From DAHUYF01 sp052143095 (GTDB lineage Bacteria; Pseudomonadota; Alphaproteobacteria; ATCC43930; CGMCC-115725), in contig JBKQTR010000278.1 of assembly GCA_052143095.1 (NCBI GenBank), positions 1-6,335 of the forward strand: 6,335 bases of DNA, given 5' to 3'. A program made the translations under genes and the position numbers. The first letter of the stretch is position 1; each line of letters starts with the position of its first letter. The notes under the pieces are model-generated. The model did not search any database. It worked only from the letters and a program-made list of their open reading frames with translations, and had not been told where the DNA came from. This document shows positions 1-5,042 of the stretch, one piece after another.

Positions 1-89
1 GAACAACGGATCTCTACATGATCTTTCGCCATGAGACTCCTGGCGTGCCATCGTGCGGGCAAACGGCATGCGCAGCCCGCCTGCGGTTG

Positions 90-305
90 CTAGAACTCCT
101 CGGCGTAAACGTCGGGAACCAATAAATCCTCACTCTGCGCGGTCGCCGGCGAAAACCGCGTGATGCGAGCGCGCACCGGTTGTCCATCCACAGCGACCTC
201 GAACCTCTGGCCGCGCCCGGGCGCGTTTCGCAGCCGTCGCAGCCCGAGCGGACGCGCCATGGCTTCGTTCTTCATGTTCACAAAGAGCCTTACTTGCGTA
301 GTCAT
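90..305 (-). CDS. Small soluble hypothetical protein, 71 aa
   Basis: The function is not recognised. The ATG at 303-305 is preceded on the minus strand by GGAGG with a 7-base spacer (GGAGGGTAGAGC then ATG), which fixes this start. The protein has no signal peptide or membrane segment. It opens with a short beta-like stretch (TTQVRLFVNMKN), continues with an arginine-rich stretch at about residues 18-34 (RPLGLRRLRNAPGRGQRFEV), and then has a likely beta-hairpin (FEVAVDGQPVRARITRFSP). It ends in an acidic tail (DLLVPDVYAEEF). A weak 5-bp hairpin at 71-85 lies just past the stop but has no U-tract, so it is a poor terminator. The gene stands alone. The ribosome site and the sensible composition make it likely real; its role is unknown. 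Confidence 0.7.
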   Translation of the reverse strand: MTTQVRLFVNMKNEAMARPLGLRRLRNAPGRGQRFEVAVDGQPVRARITRFSPATAQSEDLLVPDVYAEEF

Positions 306-819
306 GCTCTACCCTCCACGCGGCGCGACCTCTCAGGACCGCGCGCTGGCGTCTCTCTCAAGACCTGCCGCAAGTTCCACGGCGCCTAGCGTGCTAAAGC
401 TCCTCGTCCGTCTCTACGGTGTAGCTTCCGGCTGCCCTCGCGATTCCGCTTAAGAGGAAGGAGCGGTTAAAGCTAATGCTCCGGCTGGACCGCATACCAC
501 ACATGGTGACGCAATGCCGCATTTCCAATGACCAAATATCCACCCCGTAAAACAATGACCCGTGACATAGCGGTAGTATCACTGGCGAATATTATGGAAA
601 ATGCTCCGTTGGTAAGGGGCTTGAGGTGAAGGCTTGAGCTGTGGGAGCATCATCTGGGTTTCCCGATGTAGCAGGCTCCAACGAACACCGCAGTGGCGCT
701 CCATCCTGCTAGGAGCTGCTTCCACTGCGCCTATGTGCGGCAGCAGGTGGCTGTCACCGGCGAGCACCAACCGCGCAACAGCGGATCAGCACCTTTGGTC
801 ATCCCGGAGGGGTAATCGC
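306..819. other. Long non-coding stretch without a convincing gene
   Basis: Open frames here (for example a GTG-started one at 394-582 on the minus strand) lack ribosome sites and have cysteine-, serine- and arginine-rich shadow-like translations. The part around 515-615 is more AT-rich than its surroundings and may hold promoter elements for the gene at 820, but I found no well-spaced -35/-10 pair. The one structured element is the inverted repeat at 689-729. Confidence 0.5.
689..729. repeat. 8-bp inverted repeat with a nested hairpin
   Basis: CGCAGTGG at 689-696 is the exact reverse complement of CCACTGCG at 722-729, with 25 bases between. A shorter TCCT/AGGA stem lies inside the loop. It is about 90 bases upstream of the membrane microprotein start at 820. 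It could fold in RNA from either strand, but no U-tract follows, so it is not a standard terminator. Confidence 0.4.
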
Positions 820-984
820 ATGATCGAAGGTTGGACGTTCACGATCTTCACCATCGTACTTGGGCTTCTAATGCTCGTCGGCGTCACCGCCAATGCTTTG
901 GATTTGCGCGATGAAGCGAGACGACATCGCAGATCGGAACACCACCTGCCGACCGGTGATCCCAAGAGAGGGCTGCGTCGATAG
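820..984 (+). CDS. Single-pass membrane microprotein, 54 aa
   Basis: The start is the ATG at 820-822, preceded by CGGAGGGG with about 7 bases of spacing. A longer in-frame extension back to 634 is rejected because its residues look random and no ribosome site precedes it. The protein begins MIEGW, has one hydrophobic helix at about residues 6-27 (TFTIFTIVLGLLMLVGVTAN), and then a highly charged tail (LRDEARRHRRSEHH and onward, ending KRGLRR). The charge pattern predicts the C-terminus in the cytoplasm. No family is recognised. It shares its general design, though not its sequence, with the products at 3167-3271 and 3464-3730. A promoter/terminator pair for a possible small RNA follows about 80 bases downstream. 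Confidence 0.7.
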   Translation: MIEGWTFTIFTIVLGLLMLVGVTANALDLRDEARRHRRSEHHLPTGDPKRGLRR

Positions 985-1063
985 TTGGATGACGCGCTGG
1001 TACATCACCGGCATTGGCCTCATCGGCGGACTTTTCATTGACACGATCTCAGCATCGACGAGG

Positions 1064-1072
1064 TGCTATACT
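1064..1072 (+). promoter_or_regulatory. Extended -10 promoter candidate
   Basis: TGC directly followed by TATACT (TATACT at 1067-1072) matches an extended -10 element of a housekeeping sigma promoter. A TTGACA at 1038-1043 is a perfect -35 hexamer, but its 23-base spacing is too long to pair normally, so the extended -10 would have to carry recognition. Transcription would start near 1079. Confidence 0.45.
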
Positions 1073-1078
1073 GATGTC

Positions 1079-1162
1079 CTCAGGTGTATCGCGCGCGCCG
1101 CTAACAATAAGCCGGCCCGCTTCATGCGCCAGCCCCGCCCTCACCGGCGGGGCTTTTTCTTT
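1079..1162 (+). ncRNA. Candidate small non-coding RNA, about 84 nt
   Basis: The interval starts where the extended -10 element would place a transcript and ends at a strong intrinsic terminator (1131-1162). Reading frames across it would have to translate through the terminator stem, and no ribosome site is present. A promoter-short transcript-terminator arrangement is typical of bacterial small RNAs. No known RNA family is recognised. It could instead be a leader whose readthrough serves a downstream gene, but no plus-strand gene follows until 1879. Confidence 0.4.
1131..1162 (+). terminator. Strong Rho-independent terminator
   Basis: A perfect 9-bp stem, AGCCCCGCC (1131-1139) with GGCGGGGCT (1146-1154), has a 6-base loop and runs into TTTTTCTTT (1154-1162). 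It lies about 150 bases past the stop of the 820-984 gene, so it ends either that transcript or the candidate small RNA. Confidence 0.85.
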
Positions 1163-1175
1163 GGTCCGCGTTAGT

Positions 1176-1273
1176 GGATAAGTTGGGACGATGGCTGGGC
1201 TGCCGAAGCGCGATGTCATCACCGGGTCTGTTGCTGTCTATCGAATCGCCGCACGGCGGCGCGCAACTTATCC
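1176..1273. repeat. 98-bp segment bounded by perfect 10-bp inverted repeats
   Basis: GGATAAGTTG at 1176-1185 is matched by CAACTTATCC at 1264-1273. Inside, next to the right copy, CGCCGC/GCGGCG (1247-1252 and 1256-1261) forms a compact hairpin. There is no clear target duplication and no gene inside. A 10-bp match at this distance can occur by chance in a window of this size. Confidence 0.3.
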
Positions 1274-1338
1274 GCCGCGCCCGCCATTGTCACCGCCAGT
1301 TCCAATGAACCCAGTATGCCTTAAGGCGTCATGCCGAG

Positions 1339-1575
1339 CTATGCGGCAGCGAAGCCATATCGCCACCGATGCAGGCTCACGATCGGCTTCCGGCATTCGA
1401 TTCTGCGCGCGACGAGGATCAGGCGTAAGTTGTGCCGTCGCTGTTTCAGCGCAAGAAACTGCCGCCACTCGTCCGCGTGCAGCTGAGAAGCATGGGGTTC
1501 GACTGACGCGATCAAGCGGTCCAGGCGCCTGAGCGCGCTCTCCAGCCGAACAGTCGTCAACAACACCGGGACCAT
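1339..1575 (-). CDS. Probable small helical hypothetical protein, 78 aa
   Basis: The function is not recognised. The translation is rich in alternating leucine and charged residues consistent with amphipathic helices: RLESALRRLDRLIASVEP at about 10-27, then DEWRQFLALKQRRHNLRLI at about 35-53. It has a basic end and no membrane span. The ATG at 1573-1575 has only a weak purine-rich site (GACGGA directly in front), so the start is uncertain. The overlapping frames on both strands (1191-1532 plus, 1268-1621 minus) look like arginine/alanine-rich shadows. The helical pattern is the main argument that this frame is the coding one. Confidence 0.5.
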   Translation of the reverse strand: MVPVLLTTVRLESALRRLDRLIASVEPHASQLHADEWRQFLALKQRRHNLRLILVARRIECRKPIVSLHRWRYGFAAA

Positions 1576-1878
1576 TCCGTCGAGCCCATGGCGTAACGTT
1601 TGGTTGAGCGAAAAGGTCCATGGTCGAATCGCGGGCCGGTCGCTGAGGCCCGCACTGGCGCTGCGCGAATGCGGACGGTGCTCGCAGGGAGCGCCTCAGC
1701 GAGCTTTCGGTTCTTCGTGCTCTCGTAGCGGAACTGGAAACTCGGCGACATCTTCGGGGCTGGCGATCCGGTGAGTGTCGGGCCAGCCGTCATCGGAGCC
1801 GAAAAGTCCGCCGCTTGACGTGAGTATCGCCGTTTGCTGAGTCGGGGGTGTCGGGGACACAGCAGCCAGGAGGCCGCT
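1576..1878. other. Stretch with one weak minus-strand candidate gene
   Basis: No gene can be firmly placed. A minus-strand frame ending at 1696 could start at a GTG at 1858-1860. It would read VSPTPPTQQTAILTSSGG and then LFGSDDGWPDTHRIASPEDV, ending in a hydrophilic tail, about 54 residues. The composition is protein-like, but no ribosome site precedes it. A second minus-strand frame over the same bases (1557-1997) is less convincing. If real, the 54-aa gene would be divergent from the well-supported gene at 1879. Confidence 0.25.
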
Positions 1879-2079
1879 ATGCCCGACTTCGACGATCTCG
1901 CCTTCGATATCCGGTTCGCACTGACGCACAAGAGCGGCGGCGAGGCGGAGAAGCTCATTCGCTCTCTGCCGGACGATGCGATCGAGTTCCTGTGCAAACG
2001 GATCGCCGATTACCTTCGGCTTTCAAATTGGCAGAAGGGGCCGCCGGTCCCGCCAGGGAGGAGCCCACCGATGCGGTGA
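1879..2079 (+). CDS. Small helical hypothetical protein, 66 aa
   Basis: A perfect AGGAGG at 1868-1873, five bases before the ATG at 1879-1881, fixes the start; an in-frame extension to 1834 is unnecessary. The protein is acidic and helical in its first two thirds: MPDFDDLAFDIRFALTHKSG, then EAEKLIRSLPDDAIEFLCKR and IADYLRLSNW. The last 15 residues (QKGPPVPPGRSPPMR) are proline-rich and unlike the rest. The next frame stays protein-like beyond this point, so the C-terminus may have been altered by a frameshift near 2035. No function is recognised. A strong GC hairpin follows at 2191-2221. Confidence 0.75.
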   Translation: MPDFDDLAFDIRFALTHKSGGEAEKLIRSLPDDAIEFLCKRIADYLRLSNWQKGPPVPPGRSPPMR

Positions 2080-2398
2080 CGGCGGGTTCGTCAAAAGATC
2101 GGCTGCAATCAGACCCGCCGCAAATCCCGGAACGTCGGCGCGCATGAAGCGTTTTCAATGCATACGAAACTTGCCGGAACCCCCTTCCCTGCCCCGCTCG
2201 GTTTTCCCGCCCGAGCGGGGCTTCGCATCTCTATTTCGGAGCTTGCTACCTCCCGTCGAAGCCAGCGCTGGCGCAGCGTTGCGGTGAGCATGGCAACCTG
2301 GGACCCGCGCGACCCCGAACTAATGGCCTGGATCGGCAGCCTGTCGCGGGAGGCCGAGTACGTCGTGCGTGAGCCCAGCTTATGCCATATAGTCGGGC
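2080..2398. other. Intergenic stretch with hairpin and doubtful short frames
   Basis: The stretch holds the 2191-2221 hairpin. A 23-codon frame (GTG at 2076 to 2147) overlaps the stop of the preceding gene. An ATG at 2290 opens a plus-strand frame reading MATWDPRDPELMAWIGSLSR and EAEYVVREPSLCHIVGHATS, whose first 40 residues look protein-like. That frame then runs to 2508 as a shadow of the gene at 2399. It may be the remnant of a truncated gene. None of these has enough support for a firm call. Confidence 0.35.
2191..2221 (+). terminator. Hairpin terminator with weak U-tract
   Basis: GCCCCGCTCGG (2191-2201) and CCGAGCGGGGC (2211-2221) form a perfect 11-bp stem with a 9-base loop. Only TTCGCATCTCTATTT follows, so the U-tract is poor. 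Its position after the 1879-2079 gene suits a terminator or RNA 3'-end stabiliser. Confidence 0.6.
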
Positions 2399-2584
2399 AT
2401 GCCACATCGCAAGAGCAGAGGCCACAAGCCAGCCTTCCCGGACCGCGAGGTAATCGCGAAGGCCGAGGGACGTTTCGCGAAGGCCGACAAGCAACGTGCC
2501 GGCGTTAAGGCTGATCCCAAAGGGCAGGTTGCCCGCGAGCAAGAGCGCGTCAAGCGTGCCAAGAAGGAGAAGCCGGACGCCTAA
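2399..2584 (+). CDS. Small highly charged hypothetical protein, 61 aa
   Basis: The function is not recognised. The protein is strongly basic and hydrophilic, rich in Lys, Arg, Ala and Glu, with no membrane span: MPHRKSRGHKPAFPDREVIA, then a predicted charged helix through EGRFAKADKQRAGVKADPKG and QVAREQERVKRAKKEKPDA. Such composition suits a nucleic-acid-binding or disordered protein, but this is inference. No Shine-Dalgarno site precedes the ATG. Instead a -10-like TATAGT at 2388-2393 places the expected transcription start at or beside the ATG, suggesting a leaderless message. No good -35 is seen. The large minus-strand frame over the same DNA (2246-3052) has an arginine/proline-rich shadow composition. 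Confidence 0.65.
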   Translation: MPHRKSRGHKPAFPDREVIAKAEGRFAKADKQRAGVKADPKGQVAREQERVKRAKKEKPDA

Positions 2585-2699
2585 GGGACCCGGCCGCGGT
2601 CGCAATCGGAGCCCGTCCAGGCGCACGATCATACAAGGCGGCCGCCGCCGTCGGCGGATGCTACGATGAGGCCCGTCGAGACGCGTGGGAGACGGGCCC

Positions 2700-2915
2700 A
2701 TGGCCCATCGTCCGCGCATCCATTTGCAACGGCCCGGCACCATGATCGCCGTCGACCTCGGCGAGAAGGACCTCGACGTTCGACCGGTCCGGTACGGCCG
2801 CGCCCAGTTCGAGCACGATGGCAAGACCGAGGTCGGGCACATCGAGCAGCTCGACCCACCCGACTGGGAGAGCAGTGGCGCCGTCCCAAAGGTGCTTGTG
2901 GTGCAGCGGCAGTGA
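2700..2915 (+). CDS. Small hypothetical protein, 71 aa
   Basis: The function is not recognised. The start is the ATG at 2700-2702, with GGGAGA about 8 bases upstream; a GTG at 2685 is in frame, but it overlaps that site. The translation is beta-rich and soluble: RPRIHLQRPGTMIAVDLGEK, then DLDVRPVRYGRAQFEHDGKT, then EVGHIEQLDPPDW, ending in a hydrophobic strand AVPKVLVVQRQ. It lies 115 bases after the 2399-2584 gene on the same strand, so co-transcription is possible. A GC-rich palindrome (CCGCC/GGCGG, near 2644-2657) lies between them. Overlapping frames on both strands are arginine-rich and look like shadows. Confidence 0.6.
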   Translation: MAHRPRIHLQRPGTMIAVDLGEKDLDVRPVRYGRAQFEHDGKTEVGHIEQLDPPDWESSGAVPKVLVVQRQ

Positions 2916-3166
2916 CGGCGTCTCGCTGGGCGGTCTTGCGCTGGCGCTCGGACAGGCCGCGGCATCGGCAGCAGACGTGCGCGATAGACGCGGGTGGCCG
3001 ACCTCCTGAGTTTCAAAGGGGCTCCACCCTTGCTCCGCTTCACCTGCTGCAATAATTCGCCGCAGCGCCTAATCGCCCGCGCCTGGATGGAGCGGGTGAG
3101 GCATGGTAGCTGAAAGCAATTAAGCGGAGGTCGAGAGGCCAGAAGAGACCCGTGGTCGAGTGTTCG

Positions 3167-3271
3167 CTAGGACTGACGCTTGGAGCGCCGCTCCTCCAAA
3201 TACACCCGTGTCAGCCCGCCAATGGCACCGACGAGGATGATGAGCGCGACGATGCCGAAGACGTGAACCAT
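3167..3271 (-). CDS. Single-pass membrane microprotein, 34 aa
   Basis: This gene is very short. The ATG at 3269-3271 is preceded by a modest GGGGA site; the stop TAG is at 3167-3169. The protein reads MVHVFGIVALIILVGAIGGL followed by TRVYLEERRSKRQS: one hydrophobic helix at about residues 4-20 and a basic tail expected in the cytoplasm. A -10-like CATAAT (minus strand, 3301 to 3296) would give a leader of roughly 18 bases, but its -35 region is poor. The orderly helix-plus-charged-tail pattern makes chance unlikely. No family is recognised. It lies 192 bases downstream of the similarly built 3464-3730 gene on the same strand and could share its transcript. Confidence 0.65.
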   Translation of the reverse strand: MVHVFGIVALIILVGAIGGLTRVYLEERRSKRQS

Positions 3272-3463
3272 AACGTTCCCCAGGCCAGCACGGCAATTAT
3301 GCTACCAAGGGTTTAATGGGTGATTACCGGCATCAGTATCAAGCCTCTGGGAGGCGAGCGCGCCGCCCAACATAATGATCGGGGCTTAAATATCGGTGCC
3401 GCGTCCAACTGCTGCACTGAGCCGCCGACGCCCCGCGACGCCATTCATCTGGGGCCGATGAAA

Positions 3464-3730
3464 TCAGCGGCGGCTATTGCTCCGACGGCAGTGCGAAATC
3501 GACGGGCGGGGGCGGCGCGAAGGACTTGCTCTACTCATCTTATCTCTACTCATCCTATCTCTACTCATCCTATCTCTGCTCATCCTATCTCTGCTCATCC
3601 TATGGACCGACACTTTCGGCGATCCCGAAGGCTTCGTGCGGTGTCGCCAGCGGTCTGCCGCGACCAAGGTGACGGTCGCGATGACGCCAATCAGCGAGAT
3701 GATCGCCAATATCATATTACCGTCGTTCAT
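3464..3730 (-). CDS. Membrane microprotein with MSRDR tandem repeats, 88 aa
   Basis: The start is the ATG at 3728-3730 with AGGGAGGAG about 5 bases upstream, one of the best ribosome sites in the window. Residues 6-25 (MILAIISLIGVIATVTLVAA) form a single membrane helix with an acidic short N-terminus. The rest is strongly basic: DRWRHRTKPSGSPKVSVHR, then MSRDR at 45-49, 50-54 and 55-59, MSRDK at 60-64 and MSRA from 65. The tail SPSRRPRPSISHCRRSNSRR follows. The C-terminal domain should be cytoplasmic and probably disordered. The repeats come from the 15-bp DNA array at 3531-3603. A plus-strand frame through the same DNA (from 3320) is open but lacks a ribosome site and is treated as a shadow. 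The function is unknown. Confidence 0.75.
   Translation of the reverse strand: MNDGNMILAIISLIGVIATVTLVAADRWRHRTKPSGSPKVSVHRMSRDRMSRDRMSRDRMSRDKMSRASPSRRPRPSISHCRRSNSRR
3531..3603. repeat. 15-bp tandem repeat, nearly five copies
   Basis: The unit CTACTCATCCTATCT (plus strand) occurs at 3531-3545 (one change), 3546-3560, 3561-3575, 3576-3590 (A to G at position 3) and 3591-3603 (partial, same A to G). On the minus strand it encodes MSRDR/K in the membrane microprotein. The 15-base unit means copy-number change leaves the frame intact. Confidence 0.95.
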
Positions 3731-3949
3731 CGGAACTCCTCCCTAACAAAGGGTCCGAAACCTCCAGCAAATCTGACAGCGAACTCCCGTCCTACATGTG
3801 AGGGCAGGGTGCCGCTGCTGCCATTGAAACTTCGCCCACTGGAGCGTCTGCGGCGTTTTGTCCCGGACGGGTTTACACACCTTTTACCCGCTCCTGGGAG
3901 CGTGGCCGAAGCAGCGCCATCACAGCGCAGTTCTTGGTATTGGGGGTCT

Positions 3950-4171
3950 ATGATGAGGCGGTTCAAGAAAGTCGAAGTTGGGCAGCGGTTTCAGTCAATC
4001 GGTGCGGTCACCGGGACGCCGGCATCGACTTATGAGGTGCAATCGGTGTTCCGCAGTCACATCGATCAACTGGTATACGCACGCCTCGCCGCCATCGACG
4101 ATCCGACGGCTATAAAGAGCATCTCCGTCTCGACCTTGCTGAACGCGCGTCAGTTCAGCGTAGTGTGCTAG
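3950..4171 (+). CDS. Small beta-rich hypothetical protein, 72-73 aa
   Basis: The start is ATG at 3950-3952 or the adjacent ATG at 3953-3955, with GGGGG about 4-7 bases upstream. The frame is open back to 3320, but that part is antisense to the well-supported 3464-3730 gene and is rejected. The protein reads MRRFKKVEVGQRFQSIGAVT, then GTPASTYEVQSVFRSHIDQL, then VYARLAAIDDPTAIKSISVS, ending in TLLNARQFSVVC. Alternating hydrophobic residues and well-placed glycines suggest a small beta-barrel (SH3-like) fold, but this is inference. There is no membrane span. It converges on the minus-strand remnant ending at 4247. The minus-strand frame 3995-4219 is treated as a shadow. Confidence 0.7.
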   Translation: MMRRFKKVEVGQRFQSIGAVTGTPASTYEVQSVFRSHIDQLVYARLAAIDDPTAIKSISVSTLLNARQFSVVC

Positions 4172-4246
4172 GCACGCTTGGGCAGCAACAGAGAGCTGAT
4201 GTCGGGCGCTTCCGCGCACCGAATTCTGGCGGACGTGGCATGAGCA

Positions 4247-4413
4247 TCAATCTGCAAAAAAATCGACCGACACAAGTGGGCACCGGGCAGCGCGAGCGAT
4301 GACGTTTGCATGGCCTGCGTAGAAGAAGCCGAGATCGTCGCCGTCAGCCGCGAGAAAGAATGAGAGCCGGTACTTAAAGAGCGTCGCGGATATAGTTTGC
4401 CGACGTACAGCAT
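4247..4413 (-). pseudogene. Small gene apparently broken by a one-base frameshift
   Basis: A good ribosome site (GGAGG, then ACGTG, then ATG at 4411-4413) starts MLYVGKLYPRR. From about 4382 this frame turns into a serine-rich, shadow-like sequence. One base out of phase, a convincing frame continues: LFKYRLSFFLAADGDDLGFF then YAGHANVIARAARCPLVSVD, then FFAD and a TGA at 4247-4249. That second frame is open back to 4447 but has no ATG, GTG or TTG. Adding one base near 4382-4385 joins the two into a protein of about 56 residues. The likely readings are a frameshift pseudogene, a sequencing error, or less likely programmed frameshifting. No family is recognised. Confidence 0.55.
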
Positions 4414-4523
4414 CACGTCCTCCACGATGTTGTTCGCCGGCACTCTGTCACCCAAGCGGAGACGGGGCGGCTACAGCAGTGCGGTGAATCGTGGCCCGTC
4501 GTGTCGGATTGTGAAGCTGTCGC

Positions 4524-4548
4524 AAAACAATGGCGCGGCTGTCGCGCC
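4524..4548 (-). terminator. Probable intrinsic terminator of the 4578-4784 gene
   Basis: On the minus strand GGCGCG (4548-4543) pairs with CGCGCC (4537-4532) around a 5-base loop, followed by ATTGTTTT (4531-4524). It begins 30 bases after the stop at 4578, where a terminator is expected. The 6-bp stem is short, so strength is moderate. Confidence 0.55.
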
Positions 4549-4577
4549 CTTGGGACATCGGCCCGCATGCAAGCTAA

Positions 4578-4784
4578 TCAGCTCGGCAGGAAGCTGCCGG
4601 AAAAGCGATGAGCGAAATCTGCGGCGTCTGCGTCGGATGCGAACTCGACGAGAACTAACCTCTCGTTGCTGCTACCCGTCGAGATGAACGTGTACGGGCA
4701 CCGGCGCACATCCAACCATTGCCGCATCGCTTCAACGCGATTGGCAACGTCAGCGGGCGGAAGCCTGATCTCAATGCTCAGCAT
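4578..4784 (-). CDS. Small soluble hypothetical protein, 68 aa
   Basis: The ATG at 4782-4784 has only a weak GGGG site upstream, but the translation is convincing. It has a beta strand (MLSIEIRLPP), an amphipathic helix (ADVANRVEAMRQWLDVRRCP), a beta-hairpin (YTFISTGSSNERLVLVEFAS) and a second helix (DADAADFAHRFSGSFLPS). This beta-alpha-beta-beta-alpha order resembles a compact ferredoxin-like fold, but that is an inference from pattern. There is no signal peptide or membrane span. The overall look is that of small orphan proteins common in Rhizobiales, from memory of the style only. A terminator follows at 4524-4548, so it is probably monocistronic. Its function is unknown. Confidence 0.7.
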   Translation of the reverse strand: MLSIEIRLPPADVANRVEAMRQWLDVRRCPYTFISTGSSNERLVLVEFASDADAADFAHRFSGSFLPS

Positions 4785-4845
4785 GGGCGACCCCGGTCGG
4801 AGAGACCAAATTCCCGCGCATAGTCGGGTATGTTGCGCAGTGCAC

Positions 4846-4863
4846 CAACTTTCTTACAAGTTG
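4846..4863. promoter_or_regulatory. Palindromic operator candidate
   Basis: CAACTT (4846-4851) and AAGTTG (4858-4863) form a perfect inverted repeat with a 6-base centre. It lies 27 bases before the 21-bp repeats and about 180 bases before the PAS gene, in DNA also upstream of the minus-strand 4784 gene. Symmetric sites of this size are typical of dimeric regulators, but none is identified. Confidence 0.3.
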
Positions 4864-4889
4864 AAAGACCTGATCGCGAAAATTTTCCT

Positions 4890-4952
4890 GTGGATAGATC
4901 AGCGGTATCAGTGGATAGAGCAGTCGTATCGGTGGATAGAGCAGCGGCATCA
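4890..4952. repeat. Three 21-bp direct repeats upstream of the PAS gene
   Basis: Units at 4890-4910, 4911-4931 and 4932-4952 begin GTGGATAGA and share the pattern GTGGATAGA(T/G)CAG(C/T)(G)GTATC(A/G), with few changes. The 21-bp period places copies on the same face of the helix (two turns). They could be binding sites for a regulator, or, if the upstream in-frame ATG at 4830 is used, encode three VDRxxxS heptads. I favour a non-coding role because the ribosome site lies downstream at 5030. Confidence 0.85.
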
Positions 4953-4953
4953 A

Positions 4954-4982
4954 TTGCACTGCAACAAAAGCGTAGCTATCGT
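4954..4982 (+). promoter_or_regulatory. Weak promoter candidate for the PAS gene
   Basis: TTGCAC (4954-4959) and TATCGT (4977-4982) are separated by 17 bases and lie directly after the 21-bp repeats. The hexamers match the consensus at 3 and 4 of 6 positions, so the promoter would be weak and perhaps activator-dependent. Transcription would start about 55 bases before the GTG at 5043. Confidence 0.3.
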
Positions 4983-5042
4983 CACTCGTCCGCATCAAGG
5001 CGCCGCAGCTTTCACCGCGCGCCAAAAATAGGGAGGGACAGG

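Noticed and set aside
394..582. 62-aa minus-strand frame
   Set aside because: It relies on a GTG start without a ribosome site and has a Cys/Met/Ser-rich random-looking composition.
1038..1072. Classical promoter from TTGACA and TATACT
   Set aside because: Both hexamers are good, but the 23-base spacer is too long for a normal pair; only the extended -10 is retained.
989..1174. Plus-strand frame starting MTRWYITGIGLIGGLFIDTI
   Set aside because: The first residues resemble a membrane helix, but there is no ribosome site and the frame runs through the candidate promoter and the strong terminator stem.
2246..3052. 268-aa minus-strand open frame
   Set aside because: Very Arg/Pro/Ser-rich shadow of the plus-strand genes at 2399 and 2700; GC-rich DNA keeps the opposite strand open. 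No domain and no ribosome site.
3531..3603. CRISPR array
   Set aside because: Units are contiguous 15-bp tandem copies with no spacers.
3320..3949. N-terminal two thirds of a 283-aa plus-strand frame, including STHPI repeats
   Set aside because: It is antisense to the minus-strand membrane microprotein, which has a much better start; only the part from 3950 has a ribosome site and a protein-like sequence.
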